Of a stretch of DNA of 8,832 bases, positions 1-6,767 are shown in pieces. Within the stretch, counting starts at the first letter, position 1, and each line of letters opens with the position of its first letter. Under the pieces are notes generated by a model that saw only the letters and a list, made by a program, of their open reading frames with translations, searched no databases and had not been told where the DNA came from. This stretch comes from an uncultured Candidatus Saccharibacteria bacterium (lineage in GTDB: Bacteria > Patescibacteriota > Saccharimonadia > Saccharimonadales > Saccharimonadaceae), in the NCBI GenBank assembly GCA_937919305.1, contig CALFQW010000033.1, positions 1 through 8,832 of the forward strand. Reading direction: 5' to 3'. The translations under genes and the position numbers were made by a program.

Positions 1-312
1 GCCGAGTCCGAGGAGCCGGGCTTTCTGACCAAACCGTACGGTGGGGTGGCGAGCACGCAGACCTCCGGCGATCAGCTGCAGTCCGTAACCATGGGGCTCG
101 ATGCCTACCGTCGGATTGCCTGTGGTGAGGACGCAGCCACTATCGACGTCATGTTCGTCGGCTTCGCCGACTATCAGATGCGTCGGCAGTACGCGCCGAA
201 ACAGGGCAGCTACTTCGGCCTCCTGTTCGAGCCAAGGGACTGGATCAGCGGCAGCTGGGGACGGGCGTTAATCTACCTCCCCGTGCTGTTCGCGGCCTGG
301 CGGGCAACAGGT
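1..312 (+). CDS. Foreign partial CDS, probable six-hairpin (alpha/alpha-toroid) glycosidase-like fragment
   Basis: This stretch is open in frame 1 from the first base and runs without a stop into rpoB, but it is not rpoB. Its GC content is 64% (192 of 300 bases) against about 47% in the rpoB body, and third codon positions are mostly G or C in this frame only, which supports real coding in a GC-rich organism. The protein has the texture of alpha/alpha-toroid glycosidases and lyases: a TSGDQ segment, then helices containing GFADYQMRRQY, WISGSWGRALIYLP and AAWRATGD. The last resembles the 'A-W-x-x-T-G-D-x-K-F' helix end common in that fold. No catalytic residue can be assigned from about 100 residues, so the family is an inference. 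The gene has no start here and is cut by the junction with rpoB. It is most likely a chimeric contig end rather than a neighbour of rpoB. Confidence 0.45.
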
Positions 313-340
313 GACGGCAAATTCGTCGAAGAGCGCGTGA
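295..340. other. Probable chimeric junction between GC-rich foreign DNA and rpoB
   Basis: Codon choice and protein identity change here. Upstream codons are GC-ending and the protein is glycosidase-like. From GTG AGT GCA at 337 onward both codons and protein are those of the rpoB body. The bridging residues GDGKFVEE (310 to 333) fit both a glycosidase helix end (ATGDGKF) and the rpoB stretch before ERVSARK. This suggests the two sources share about 20 bases. The in-frame fusion is therefore probably accidental. Confidence 0.7.
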
Positions 341-2196
341 GTGCACGCAAGGCTCTAGCTCCGAGTGAAGTTGACGCAAATGAAGTCACGTTCATGGACG
401 CAAGCCGCATGCACGTCATCGGTACAACTGCCGCACTCGTGCCATTCGTTGAGAAAAACCGTATCGACCGTAATCTCACCGGTTCTAACATGCAACGCCA
501 GGCTGTTCCACTCGTCAAGACAACTAGCCCTATAGTCGGCACGGGCGTCGAAGGTGATCTAGCTCGCAACACCTCACAGCTCATCGTGGCTGACGCTGAC
601 GGTGAAATAGTCAGAGCTGACGGTGATGTAGTAGAAGTCAAATACGGTCCAAAAGATGTACGAACCTACAACCCTGTTCACTTCCAAAAAAGTAACGATG
701 ATCGCTCTATCAACCAACGAACTGTTGTGAAGCGTGGCGACAAGGTGAAGAAGGGTGACGTACTTATCGAAGGTGCAAGCGTCTCAGATGGTGAACTAGC
801 ACTTGGCCGTGACCTATTGGTTGCCTTCATGCCATGGGGTGGTTACAACATGGATGACTCTATCATTCTCTCTGACCGACTTGTTCGCGATGATGAACTC
901 ACTAGCATCAACATCAAAGATTACATGGTTGAAGTTCGCGAGACGAAGCTCGGCCCAGAAGTCGTTACGCGTGATATCCCGAATGTTTCTGAAGAATCTC
1001 TACGGCACCTCGATGAGAACGGTATTGTTCGTGTCGGTGCGGAAGTAAAAACAGGTGATGTTCTTGTCGGTAAGATTACGCCAAAAGGTGAGCAAGAGCT
1101 CAGTTCTGAAGAACGTCTCCTACGTGCAATCTTCGGTGAAAAAGCAAAAGACGTTCGCGACACATCACAGCGAATGGGCCATAGTAACACCGGTAAAGTC
1201 GTTGGCGTAAAGATATTTAGCCGCGAGCATGGTCACGAGCTCAAAGCTGGTGTGCTCATGCAAGTCCAGATATTTGTCGCACAGATGCGCAAAGTTTCTG
1301 TTGGTGACAAGCTAGCTGGTCGACACGGTAACAAGGGTGTTGTAGCACGAGTACTACCTGAGGCAGACATGCCATTTATGGAAGACGGTACGCCTGTGGA
1401 TGTCATCCTTAACCCGCTCGGTGTCCCAAGCCGTATGAACCTCGGTCAGCTATTTGAGACTCACCTCGGTATGGCGGCGCGAGCTCTTGGTTACAAGGTA
1501 GCAACACCTCCATTTAACGGAGTTGACAACGAAACAATCGAATCAGAGCTGGAAAAAGCAGGCCTACCGAGAGACGGTAAGGTGCAGCTATTTGACGGTC
1601 GTACAGGTGACGCCTTCAAAGAGCGAACTGCTGTCGGTAGTATGTACATGATCAAGCTACACCACATGATCGCTGATAAGATTCACGCACGTTCTATCGG
1701 TCCGTACACAATGGTCACGCAGCAGCCACTCGGTGGTAAGGCGCAAAACGGTGGTCAGCGATTTGGAGAGATGGAAGTCTGGGCTCTAGAGGCATATGGT
1801 GCAGCTACGACGCTTCAAGAAATGCTCACGATCAAGTCGGACGACGTATACGGTCGCGCAAAAGCTTACGAAGCGATCATCAAGAACGAGCCTATCACTG
1901 GACCGAAAATCCCAGAGTCATTTAACGTTCTCGTAAAAGAATTACAGGGACTCGGCCTACGCGTCGATCTCATCGATGAATCAGAAGACGCAGTTATCGA
2001 CGCCGAAAACGTACTTGTCGGTGGCACTACTTCAGATCCAGCTGCCAGCCAATCTGACGACGATGCAGTCGTTGGTGATGAAGCAGATGAGATGGGTGAG
2101 ATAGACCTAGGTGATGGCGTCAGTATCGAAACTGCCGATGAGTTCAAATCTGAGGAGGAGCTCGCAACAGAAGACACTAATGAGGAGGAGGCATAG
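310..2196 (+). CDS. rpoB: RNA polymerase subunit beta, C-terminal part (5' truncated)
   Basis: This is the C-terminal half of the beta subunit of DNA-dependent RNA polymerase, which forms the active-site cleft with beta prime. The N-terminal half, including the rifampicin region, is absent because the reading frame switches to foreign sequence before about 310. Family blocks appear in order: NMQRQAVPLV (from 490), MPWGGYNMDDSI (near 829 to 864), LVGKITPKGE, the GDKLAGRHGNKG nucleotide-contact block (near 1303 to 1338), DGTPVDVILNPLGVPSRMN, the TGPYTMVTQQPLGGKAQ-type block (here IGPYTMVT; near 1696) and GQRFGEMEVWALEAYGA (near 1753). The usual end of beta (LVKELQGLGLRVDLI) is followed by a 73-residue tail from 1975, with 28 acidic and one basic residue. 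The tail's final GAG codons also supply the rpoC Shine-Dalgarno sequence. The stop is TAG. Identity is certain; the true upstream part lies elsewhere. Confidence 0.97.
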   Translation, partial: GDGKFVEERVSARKALAPSEVDANEVTFMDASRMHVIGTTAALVPFVEKNRIDRNLTGSNMQRQAVPLVKTTSPIVGTGVEGDLARNTSQLIVADADGEIVRADGDVVEVKYGPKDVRTYNPVHFQKSNDDRSINQRTVVKRGDKVKKGDVLIEGASVSDGELALGRDLLVAFMPWGGYNMDDSIILSDRLVRDDELTSINIKDYMVEVRETKLGPEVVTRDIPNVSEESLRHLDENGIVRVGAEVKTGDVLVGKITPKGEQELSSEERLLRAIFGEKAKDVRDTSQRMGHSNTGKVVGVKIFSREHGHELKAGVLMQVQIFVAQMRKVSVGDKLAGRHGNKGVVARVLPEADMPFMEDGTPVDVILNPLGVPSRMNLGQLFETHLGMAARALGYKVATPPFNGVDNETIESELEKAGLPRDGKVQLFDGRTGDAFKERTAVGSMYMIKLHHMIADKIHARSIGPYTMVTQQPLGGKAQNGGQRFGEMEVWALEAYGAATTLQEMLTIKSDDVYGRAKAYEAIIKNEPITGPKIPESFNVLVKELQGLGLRVDLIDESEDAVIDAENVLVGGTTSDPAASQSDDDAVVGDEADEMGEIDLGDGVSIETADEFKSEEELATEDTNEEEA

Positions 2197-2197
2197 T

Positions 2198-5100
2198 ATG
2201 AGTCGTTTAGTGACAGACACCAGTATTGCTGATTTTGATGCAGTACGACTAGCCGTTGCAAGTGCTGATGACGTCCTGAAATGGAGCTACGGCGAGGTAA
2301 CAAAACCAGAAACGATCAACTATCGCACGCAAAAACCTGAGCGAGATGGACTGTTCTGCGAGAGGATCTTTGGTCCAGTCAAAGACATCAACCCTCATGA
2401 CGCAAAACTAAAAGGCGTTCGTTCTCGTGAAGCTGCTGTTGATAAGAATGGCGAGCTCGTAACACGGAGTATTGTACGACGTGAGCGTATGGGACACATC
2501 CAGCTCGCAGCACCTGTCGCGCACATTTGGTTTATGCGCGGCGCACCGAGTGCCATGAGCCTTCTGCTCGGCATACCGGTTCGTGCACTTGAGCGAGTTG
2601 CGTACTTTGCTAGCTACGTTGTGCTCACGGTTGACGAAGAAAAACGAGACCAGTACATGTCAGATATCGAAGGCGAACTCGATGCAGGTCGTGCAGCGAT
2701 CAAGATCCGTTATGAAAAAGCTGCCGAAGAAGAAGGCGCCGACGTCAAGGCGCTAGCCGCAGAGCAATCTCGAGAAGTTGACGAATTAAACGAGTCGTAC
2801 TTACTCAAGAAGACCCAGCTCGAAAGCCTCGCGAAGGCCGCTTTGATGAATGAAAATGACTATCGTGCACTTCCTGATGATTACGCTGATCTGATCACTG
2901 TTGGGATGGGTGGTGAAGCACTCCAGGCACTGCTGAAGGAAATCGATCTTGCAAAATTGATCGAAGAGCTATCAGAAGAAGTCGTTACAGCTAAAGGTCA
3001 ACGCATGAAGAAGATTATGAAGCGACTCAAGGTGCTCGAAGGTATGCAGCGAGCGGGTGTCAAGCCAGAGAGTACTTGCGTATCTGTACTGCCAGTTATC
3101 CCCCCAGATCTTCGCCCTATGGTCCAGTTGACGGGTGGACGATTTGCAACCAGCGATCTTAACGACCTGTATCGACGCGTTATCAACCGAAACAACCGAC
3201 TCAAAAAGCTGATTGATCTCAACGCACCGGAAGTGATTCGCCGCAATGAAATGCGTATGCTGCAAGAAGCGGTTGACGCTCTCGTTGACAACAGTGCGGC
3301 CCGAGGTGGTCGTGCAGTAAGTGCGACCGGTGGCCGCCGCCGCTTGAAGTCACTGAGTGACATGCTCAAAGGTAAGCAAGGTCGTTTCCGCCAAAACCTA
3401 CTCGGTAAGCGCGTTGACTACTCGGGTCGTTCAGTCATCGTTGCTGGACCTGAGCTCAAGATCGATCAGTGTGGACTACCGAAGCAAATGGCGCTCGAGC
3501 TCTTCAAACCATTTGTTATCAGCTGGCTGCTCGAAGGAGAATACGCTCACAATATACGATCTGCAACTCGATTGATCGAATCAGCTGAGAGTATCGTGTG
3601 GGACGCCCTAGACGAAGTGATCAAGGGCAAGTACGTTCTCCTCAACCGTGCGCCTTCACTGCACCGATTGTCTATACAGTCATTCCAGCCAAAACTAATC
3701 GAAGGTAAAGCAATACAGCTACACCCTCTAGTTTGTAAAGGATTTAACGCTGACTTCGATGGTGACCAGATGGCAGTTCACTTGCCGCTCTCAGCAGAAG
3801 CTCAGCGTGAAGCTCGCGAACTGATGAGTGCAACCAATAACCTCTTGAAGCCCGCAGACGGTAGCCCAGTTCTCAACGTTGCTCAGGACATCATCCTCGG
3901 CTGTTACTACCTAACATATCCGAAGCCGAGTGCACAATCAGACGCTCCAAAAGCATATGGCTCTATCGCAGAAGCAGTGATGGCATTCGAACGCGAAGTG
4001 ATCATGCTTCAGACACCGATCCGTATCAACATCAAGGGTCAGACCCGTGTTACTACACTTGGTCGAGTTTTCTTTAACGAAGTGTTACCAGCGGACTTTG
4101 CATATGTTGAAGAGGTCATGAACAAGAAAAACCTCAACCGTGTTCTTGCACGTATCTTCAATCACTACGGCCAAGAACTAACAGCACAGACGGCTGATGC
4201 CATAAAAGATCTTAGCCTGGAATACGCTACGAGAGCTGCGGTATCAACAGGTATGACTGATTACTTCGACATACCGGAGATGCAGGAGATCATCGTGAGT
4301 GGTGATGAGCGAACGGCTCAGATATCGGACCAATATGAAAATGGACTGATAACTGAAGAGGAGCGATACAGCCTCACGGTTGAAACGTGGCGAGACATCG
4401 ACAAGAAACTCTCGAAGGTACTGGAAAGCCGTGTTGTATCTGAAGACACGTCTATCGCCGTGATGGTTGACAGTGGTGCTCGTGGTACGCTCAGTAACAT
4501 CAAGTGGGCAACCGGAATGATCGGCGTTGTTGTTGATGCTACTGGTAACGAGATCGAGCTTCCTATACGTAGCAGTTTCAAGAAAGGCCTTTCACCACTT
4601 GAAGCGTTCGTGGCGACACGAGGAACTCGTAAGGGTCTAATCGATACAGCGCTCAAGACTGCAGACTCAGGCTACCTTACTCGTCGACTAGTTGATGTGT
4701 CTCAGGACATATTCACTATCGACGAAGAGCCGATCGATCCAGGATTTATGGTCTATCGGTCTGAGACTGAAGACACTATGATTTCGTTTGGCGATAGGCT
4801 ATACGGTCGATTCGCTGCAAAGGACATCAAGGGCCATGCGAAGGCGGGAGAGCTCATCACGCGAGACAAGGCTGATGCCATCGATGCGGATGATGCAATA
4901 GCTGAAGTCAGCATCATGAGTGTTCTATCTGCTGCAAACCTCCGAGGCATACCGCGAAAGAGCTATGGGCTTGATATGGCAACTGGTAAGTTGATCGCAG
5001 AGTCACAGCCTGTTGGTGTGATCGCTGCTCAGTCTGTTGGTGAGCCAGGTACGCAGCTAACGCTGAACACTTTCCACGCAGGTGGTGAGGCAGGAGATGA

Positions 5101-6019
5101 CATCACGCAGGGTCTACCTCGTGTCGACGAGCTGTTTGAGTCACGAAATCCAAAAGGACAGGCATACCTCACTGAAGTGGCAGGTAGCGTCCAAGTTTGG
5201 GAAGATGGCGACAAGTACATCGTTCAGGTCACTCCTGAGTCAGGCAAAGTAGAACGTCTAAGTCTTGATAAGCAGATAGTTCGCGTCAAGAGCGGAACTG
5301 ATGTTATCGCTGGAGATGTACTCGCGAGCAATGATGATGAATCGCTGCCAGTCATCGCTCCATTCGATGGCATCGTTGAAGTCACCGACAACGAACTGGT
5401 TATCACTAGTGGTAGTGCAGCACCGGCACGTTATGAGATACCAGGCTTCAAGCAACTGCTTGTGTCTGAAAATGACATCGTCGAAGCTGGTGACCAGCTA
5501 ACGTCAGGTTCGATCAACCTACAGGACCTCATGCGTCTCAAGGGTGCAGAAGCTACACAGCGCTACATCATCAATCAGATTTTGCGAATATATGCTGCAC
5601 AGGGAGAAAATGTCTCAGGTAAGCACCTCGAGATCATTGTTCGCCAGATGTTCAGCCGCGTTCAGATCGAGGATCCAGGTGATACACCGTTTGTGACGGG
5701 TGACATCGTGTCGAAAGCGGCAGTCGTTGAACAGAACAGACAGCTTACAGAAGACGGTAAGAGCCCGGCTCAGTTTACTCAGCTCTTGCTCGGTATCACA
5801 AAGGTGTCCATATGGTCAGATAGCTTCCTCTCGGCAGCGAGCTTCCAGGATACAACACGTGTCTTGATCAATGCTGCGGTATCTGGTCGAGTAGATAACC
5901 TGTACGGCCTCAAGGAAAACGTGATCATCGGTCGTAAGATACCCGTCGGTACGGGTGTCGTGAAGGATGATGACACTGATAGTGCTGTCCAAGACTCTAT
6001 GCTTGAAGAAGTCGCTTAG
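2198..6019 (+). CDS. rpoC: RNA polymerase subunit beta prime
   Basis: Complete beta prime of 1273 residues, the catalytic subunit of RNA polymerase. ATG 2198 is chosen because AGGAGG at 2183 to 2188 lies 9 nt upstream and the product starts at the usual N-terminus; an in-frame ATG at 2111 lies inside rpoB. It begins one base after the rpoB stop, so the two are coupled. Visible blocks are the N-terminal clamp ([14 protein letters not shown]), a helical, probably coiled-coil segment (about residues 146 to 225), [30 protein letters not shown] split across the rudder/switch region, the Mg-binding NADFDGDQ with D519, D521 and D523, the bridge helix (about 800 to 830), the trigger loop (952 to 963) and the C-terminal [10 protein letters not shown]. 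Oddities: all four cysteines of each zinc site are replaced (P66, D68, V81, N84; P845, A912, P919, S922), the trigger loop is [10 protein letters not shown], and the bridge helix has R808 for His. A perfect hairpin terminator follows. Confidence 0.98.
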   Translation: MSRLVTDTSIADFDAVRLAVASADDVLKWSYGEVTKPETINYRTQKPERDGLFCERIFGPVKDINPHDAKLKGVRSREAAVDKNGELVTRSIVRRERMGHIQLAAPVAHIWFMRGAPSAMSLLLGIPVRALERVAYFASYVVLTVDEEKRDQYMSDIEGELDAGRAAIKIRYEKAAEEEGADVKALAAEQSREVDELNESYLLKKTQLESLAKAALMNENDYRALPDDYADLITVGMGGEALQALLKEIDLAKLIEELSEEVVTAKGQRMKKIMKRLKVLEGMQRAGVKPESTCVSVLPVIPPDLRPMVQLTGGRFATSDLNDLYRRVINRNNRLKKLIDLNAPEVIRRNEMRMLQEAVDALVDNSAARGGRAVSATGGRRRLKSLSDMLKGKQGRFRQNLLGKRVDYSGRSVIVAGPELKIDQCGLPKQMALELFKPFVISWLLEGEYAHNIRSATRLIESAESIVWDALDEVIKGKYVLLNRAPSLHRLSIQSFQPKLIEGKAIQLHPLVCKGFNADFDGDQMAVHLPLSAEAQREARELMSATNNLLKPADGSPVLNVAQDIILGCYYLTYPKPSAQSDAPKAYGSIAEAVMAFEREVIMLQTPIRINIKGQTRVTTLGRVFFNEVLPADFAYVEEVMNKKNLNRVLARIFNHYGQELTAQTADAIKDLSLEYATRAAVSTGMTDYFDIPEMQEIIVSGDERTAQISDQYENGLITEEERYSLTVETWRDIDKKLSKVLESRVVSEDTSIAVMVDSGARGTLSNIKWATGMIGVVVDATGNEIELPIRSSFKKGLSPLEAFVATRGTRKGLIDTALKTADSGYLTRRLVDVSQDIFTIDEEPIDPGFMVYRSETEDTMISFGDRLYGRFAAKDIKGHAKAGELITRDKADAIDADDAIAEVSIMSVLSAANLRGIPRKSYGLDMATGKLIAESQPVGVIAAQSVGEPGTQLTLNTFHAGGEAGDDITQGLPRVDELFESRNPKGQAYLTEVAGSVQVWEDGDKYIVQVTPESGKVERLSLDKQIVRVKSGTDVIAGDVLASNDDESLPVIAPFDGIVEVTDNELVITSGSAAPARYEIPGFKQLLVSENDIVEAGDQLTSGSINLQDLMRLKGAEATQRYIINQILRIYAAQGENVSGKHLEIIVRQMFSRVQIEDPGDTPFVTGDIVSKAAVVEQNRQLTEDGKSPAQFTQLLLGITKVSIWSDSFLSAASFQDTTRVLINAAVSGRVDNLYGLKENVIIGRKIPVGTGVVKDDDTDSAVQDSMLEEVA

Positions 6020-6040
6020 CGTCAGCATTTGCTAAAAAGC

Positions 6041-6076
6041 ACAAAACAACCTCGCTAGTCGCGAGGTTGTTTTGTT
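6041..6076 (+). terminator. Rho-independent terminator after rpoC, possibly bidirectional
   Basis: A perfect 15-bp stem (6041 to 6055 with 6061 to 6075) has a 5-nt loop, TAGTC. The stem is GC-rich near the loop and ends in TTGTTTTGTT on the 3' side, so a T-rich run forms its base. The 5' arm is A-rich, so the same hairpin could stop transcription from the opposite strand. It sits 21 bases after the rpoC stop. Confidence 0.85.
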
Positions 6077-6095
6077 ATAGTAAATCTTGTATAAT
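6067..6095 (+). promoter_or_regulatory. Predicted sigma70-type promoter for the 114-aa gene
   Basis: A perfect TATAAT -10 box lies at 6090 to 6095. A weak TTGTTT -35 (three matches to TTGACA) lies at 6067 to 6072, with 17 bp spacing. The -35 is inside the 3' arm of the rpoC terminator hairpin. Transcription would start near 6102, giving a leader of about 40 nt. The -10 is preceded by TG, as in the rpsL promoter. Confidence 0.6.
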
Positions 6096-6143
6096 AATAT
6101 TATTGATTCGCAGACTGCGATTCACGACCGAGAGGAAATCATC

Positions 6144-6488
6144 ATGACTTCAATCACGATGTATCGTCAGAACCAACATGAGCTTTGGCTCAAGATCGTG
6201 GAAGTATCGAGTACTGAGATCATGAGGGTAATGTTCACTCTCACCGATCTCACCAAGATCGACCACGATGATCCTGGACGTAGAGCGTATGATCGCGATG
6301 GTGACTCGTGGTATCACATTGTCCACATCACCCTGGACGATGACACGTCTCCGCATGACATGATCATGCTCGTTGGCAAGATCCTTGCCGAGACTCATCA
6401 AGAAGCGCCGACTGGTTTGGTGCCTGGGCAAGAGCCTCTGTTTGACTCGAAGCCTGCGGCACATTTGCACTGGAGAAGCTGGGGTTGA
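6144..6488 (+). CDS. Hypothetical 114-aa protein, single-gene transcription unit
   Basis: I do not recognise this protein. ATG 6144 is chosen because AGAGGA (6131 to 6136) lies 7 nt upstream; an in-frame TTG at 6087 overlaps the promoter -10 and is rejected. Codon use looks coding throughout and matches the neighbours. The product is soluble-looking, with no signal peptide or membrane span. It is rich in Asp (12), His (8) and Met (6), with four Trp. Segments around HELWLKIVEV, MRVMFTLTDL and SWYHIVHITL alternate like beta strands, followed by a likely helix DMIMLVGKILAETHQ and a Pro/Gly-rich tail ending WRSWG. The stop is TGA. It sits between rpoC and rpsL but has its own promoter and terminator, so it need not be co-regulated with them. 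A role linked to transcription or translation is possible from position only. Confidence 0.75.
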   Translation: MTSITMYRQNQHELWLKIVEVSSTEIMRVMFTLTDLTKIDHDDPGRRAYDRDGDSWYHIVHITLDDDTSPHDMIMLVGKILAETHQEAPTGLVPGQEPLFDSKPAAHLHWRSWG

Positions 6489-6531
6489 GTCGTTATCTCC
6501 TGCTCTCGGCCAACTACCCACCTGTCGCCTT

Positions 6532-6576
6532 GAGAACCCACTGCTGTCGGTTTTCGGTGGAGGTGGGTTTTCTCTT
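6532..6576 (+). terminator. Probable terminator after the 114-aa gene
   Basis: The 10-bp stem 6532 to 6541 (GAGAACCCAC) pairs with 6563 to 6572 (GTGGGTTTTC), including one G-T wobble, around a 21-nt loop. It is followed by pyrimidine-rich TTCTCTT. An alternative pairing exists: ACCCACCT at 6516 to 6523 is fully complementary to AGGTGGGT at 6561 to 6568, so two hairpins compete for the same 3' arm. The large loop makes the call less certain than the rpoC terminator. Confidence 0.5.
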
Positions 6577-6603
6577 GATAAAATTTAGGGAAAAATGTAT
6601 AAT
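6575..6603 (+). promoter_or_regulatory. Predicted strong sigma70-type promoter of the rpsL-rpsG-orf109-fusA operon
   Basis: TTGATA (6575 to 6580; five of six matches to TTGACA) and a perfect TATAAT (6598 to 6603) are separated by 17 bp. The spacer is AT-rich and TG directly precedes the -10. Transcription should begin near 6610. The -35 starts at the tail of the preceding terminator. Confidence 0.8.
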
Positions 6604-6670
6604 CAGCTATGAGTTTCCTCTTTGAGAGTACTGAGATAACGGTGTATGTGTCTCGATACGTTTTGAAGAC

Positions 6671-6700
6671 GTGCTAGCGAGTTTGCTGCTCGGCTAGCAT
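6671..6700 (+). promoter_or_regulatory. Leader hairpin, stem TGCTAGC/GCTAGCA
   Basis: TGCTAGC (6672 to 6678) pairs with GCTAGCA (6693 to 6699), closed outside by a G-T wobble. It continues as GAG/CTC after a single bulged G at 6692, leaving a 7-nt loop. The 10 bp plus wobble with one bulge resembles a protein-binding RNA hairpin; function is inferred only. Confidence 0.45.
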
Positions 6701-6730
6701 AACATCAAGTAAAATGAGTGTAGTCTTATC

Positions 6731-6766
6731 AACTATGCTCAATATCAATTACAGGAGAGCATAGTT
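6731..6766 (+). promoter_or_regulatory. 10-bp hairpin presenting the rpsL Shine-Dalgarno sequence in its loop
   Basis: AACTATGCTC (6731 to 6740) is the exact reverse complement of GAGCATAGTT (6757 to 6766). The 16-nt loop holds the rpsL Shine-Dalgarno AGGAG (6753 to 6757), whose last G is in the stem. The stem ends one base before ATG 6768. Such placement can control ribosome access by structure, bound protein or temperature. Confidence 0.65.
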
Positions 6767-6767
6767 C

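Larger units (their letters stand above)
6610..6767 (+). promoter_or_regulatory. Structured 5' leader of the rpsL operon mRNA
   Basis: About 158 nt separate the predicted transcription start from the rpsL ATG, and no gene is visible there. The leader contains a bulged hairpin at 6671 to 6700 and a perfect 10-bp hairpin at 6731 to 6766 next to the start codon. A third, weaker 6-bp stem (6658 to 6663 with 6667 to 6672) overlaps the first. No T-run follows the 6671 hairpin, so it is not a terminator. A binding site for a ribosomal protein of the operon (S7 is the known repressor of the E. coli str operon) is a reasonable guess, not shown here. Confidence 0.5.

Noticed and set aside
1..268. Minus-strand open frame in the first 268 bases
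   Set aside because: Third-position GC bias clearly favours the + strand frame, and that frame gives the glycosidase-like pattern.
2111..2197. An upstream in-frame ATG would extend rpoC by 29 residues
   Set aside because: It lies inside the rpoB coding tail, has no match to beta prime N-termini, and ATG 2198 has an ideal AGGAGG 9 nt upstream.
1866..2303. Long antisense open frame across the end of rpoB and start of rpoC
   Set aside because: It is the Ser-rich mirror of acidic codons on the coding strand, with no ribosome binding site and no family resemblance.
6087..6143. A TTG start would extend the 114-aa protein by 19 residues
   Set aside because: It overlaps the predicted -10 box, so it would be upstream of the transcript; ATG 6144 has a good ribosome binding site.
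6486..6540. Possible reading of UGA as glycine, as in Gracilibacteria
   Set aside because: Sequence after the TGA does not continue as plausible protein and meets another TGA soon, inside the terminator region. The long genes contain no internal TGA.
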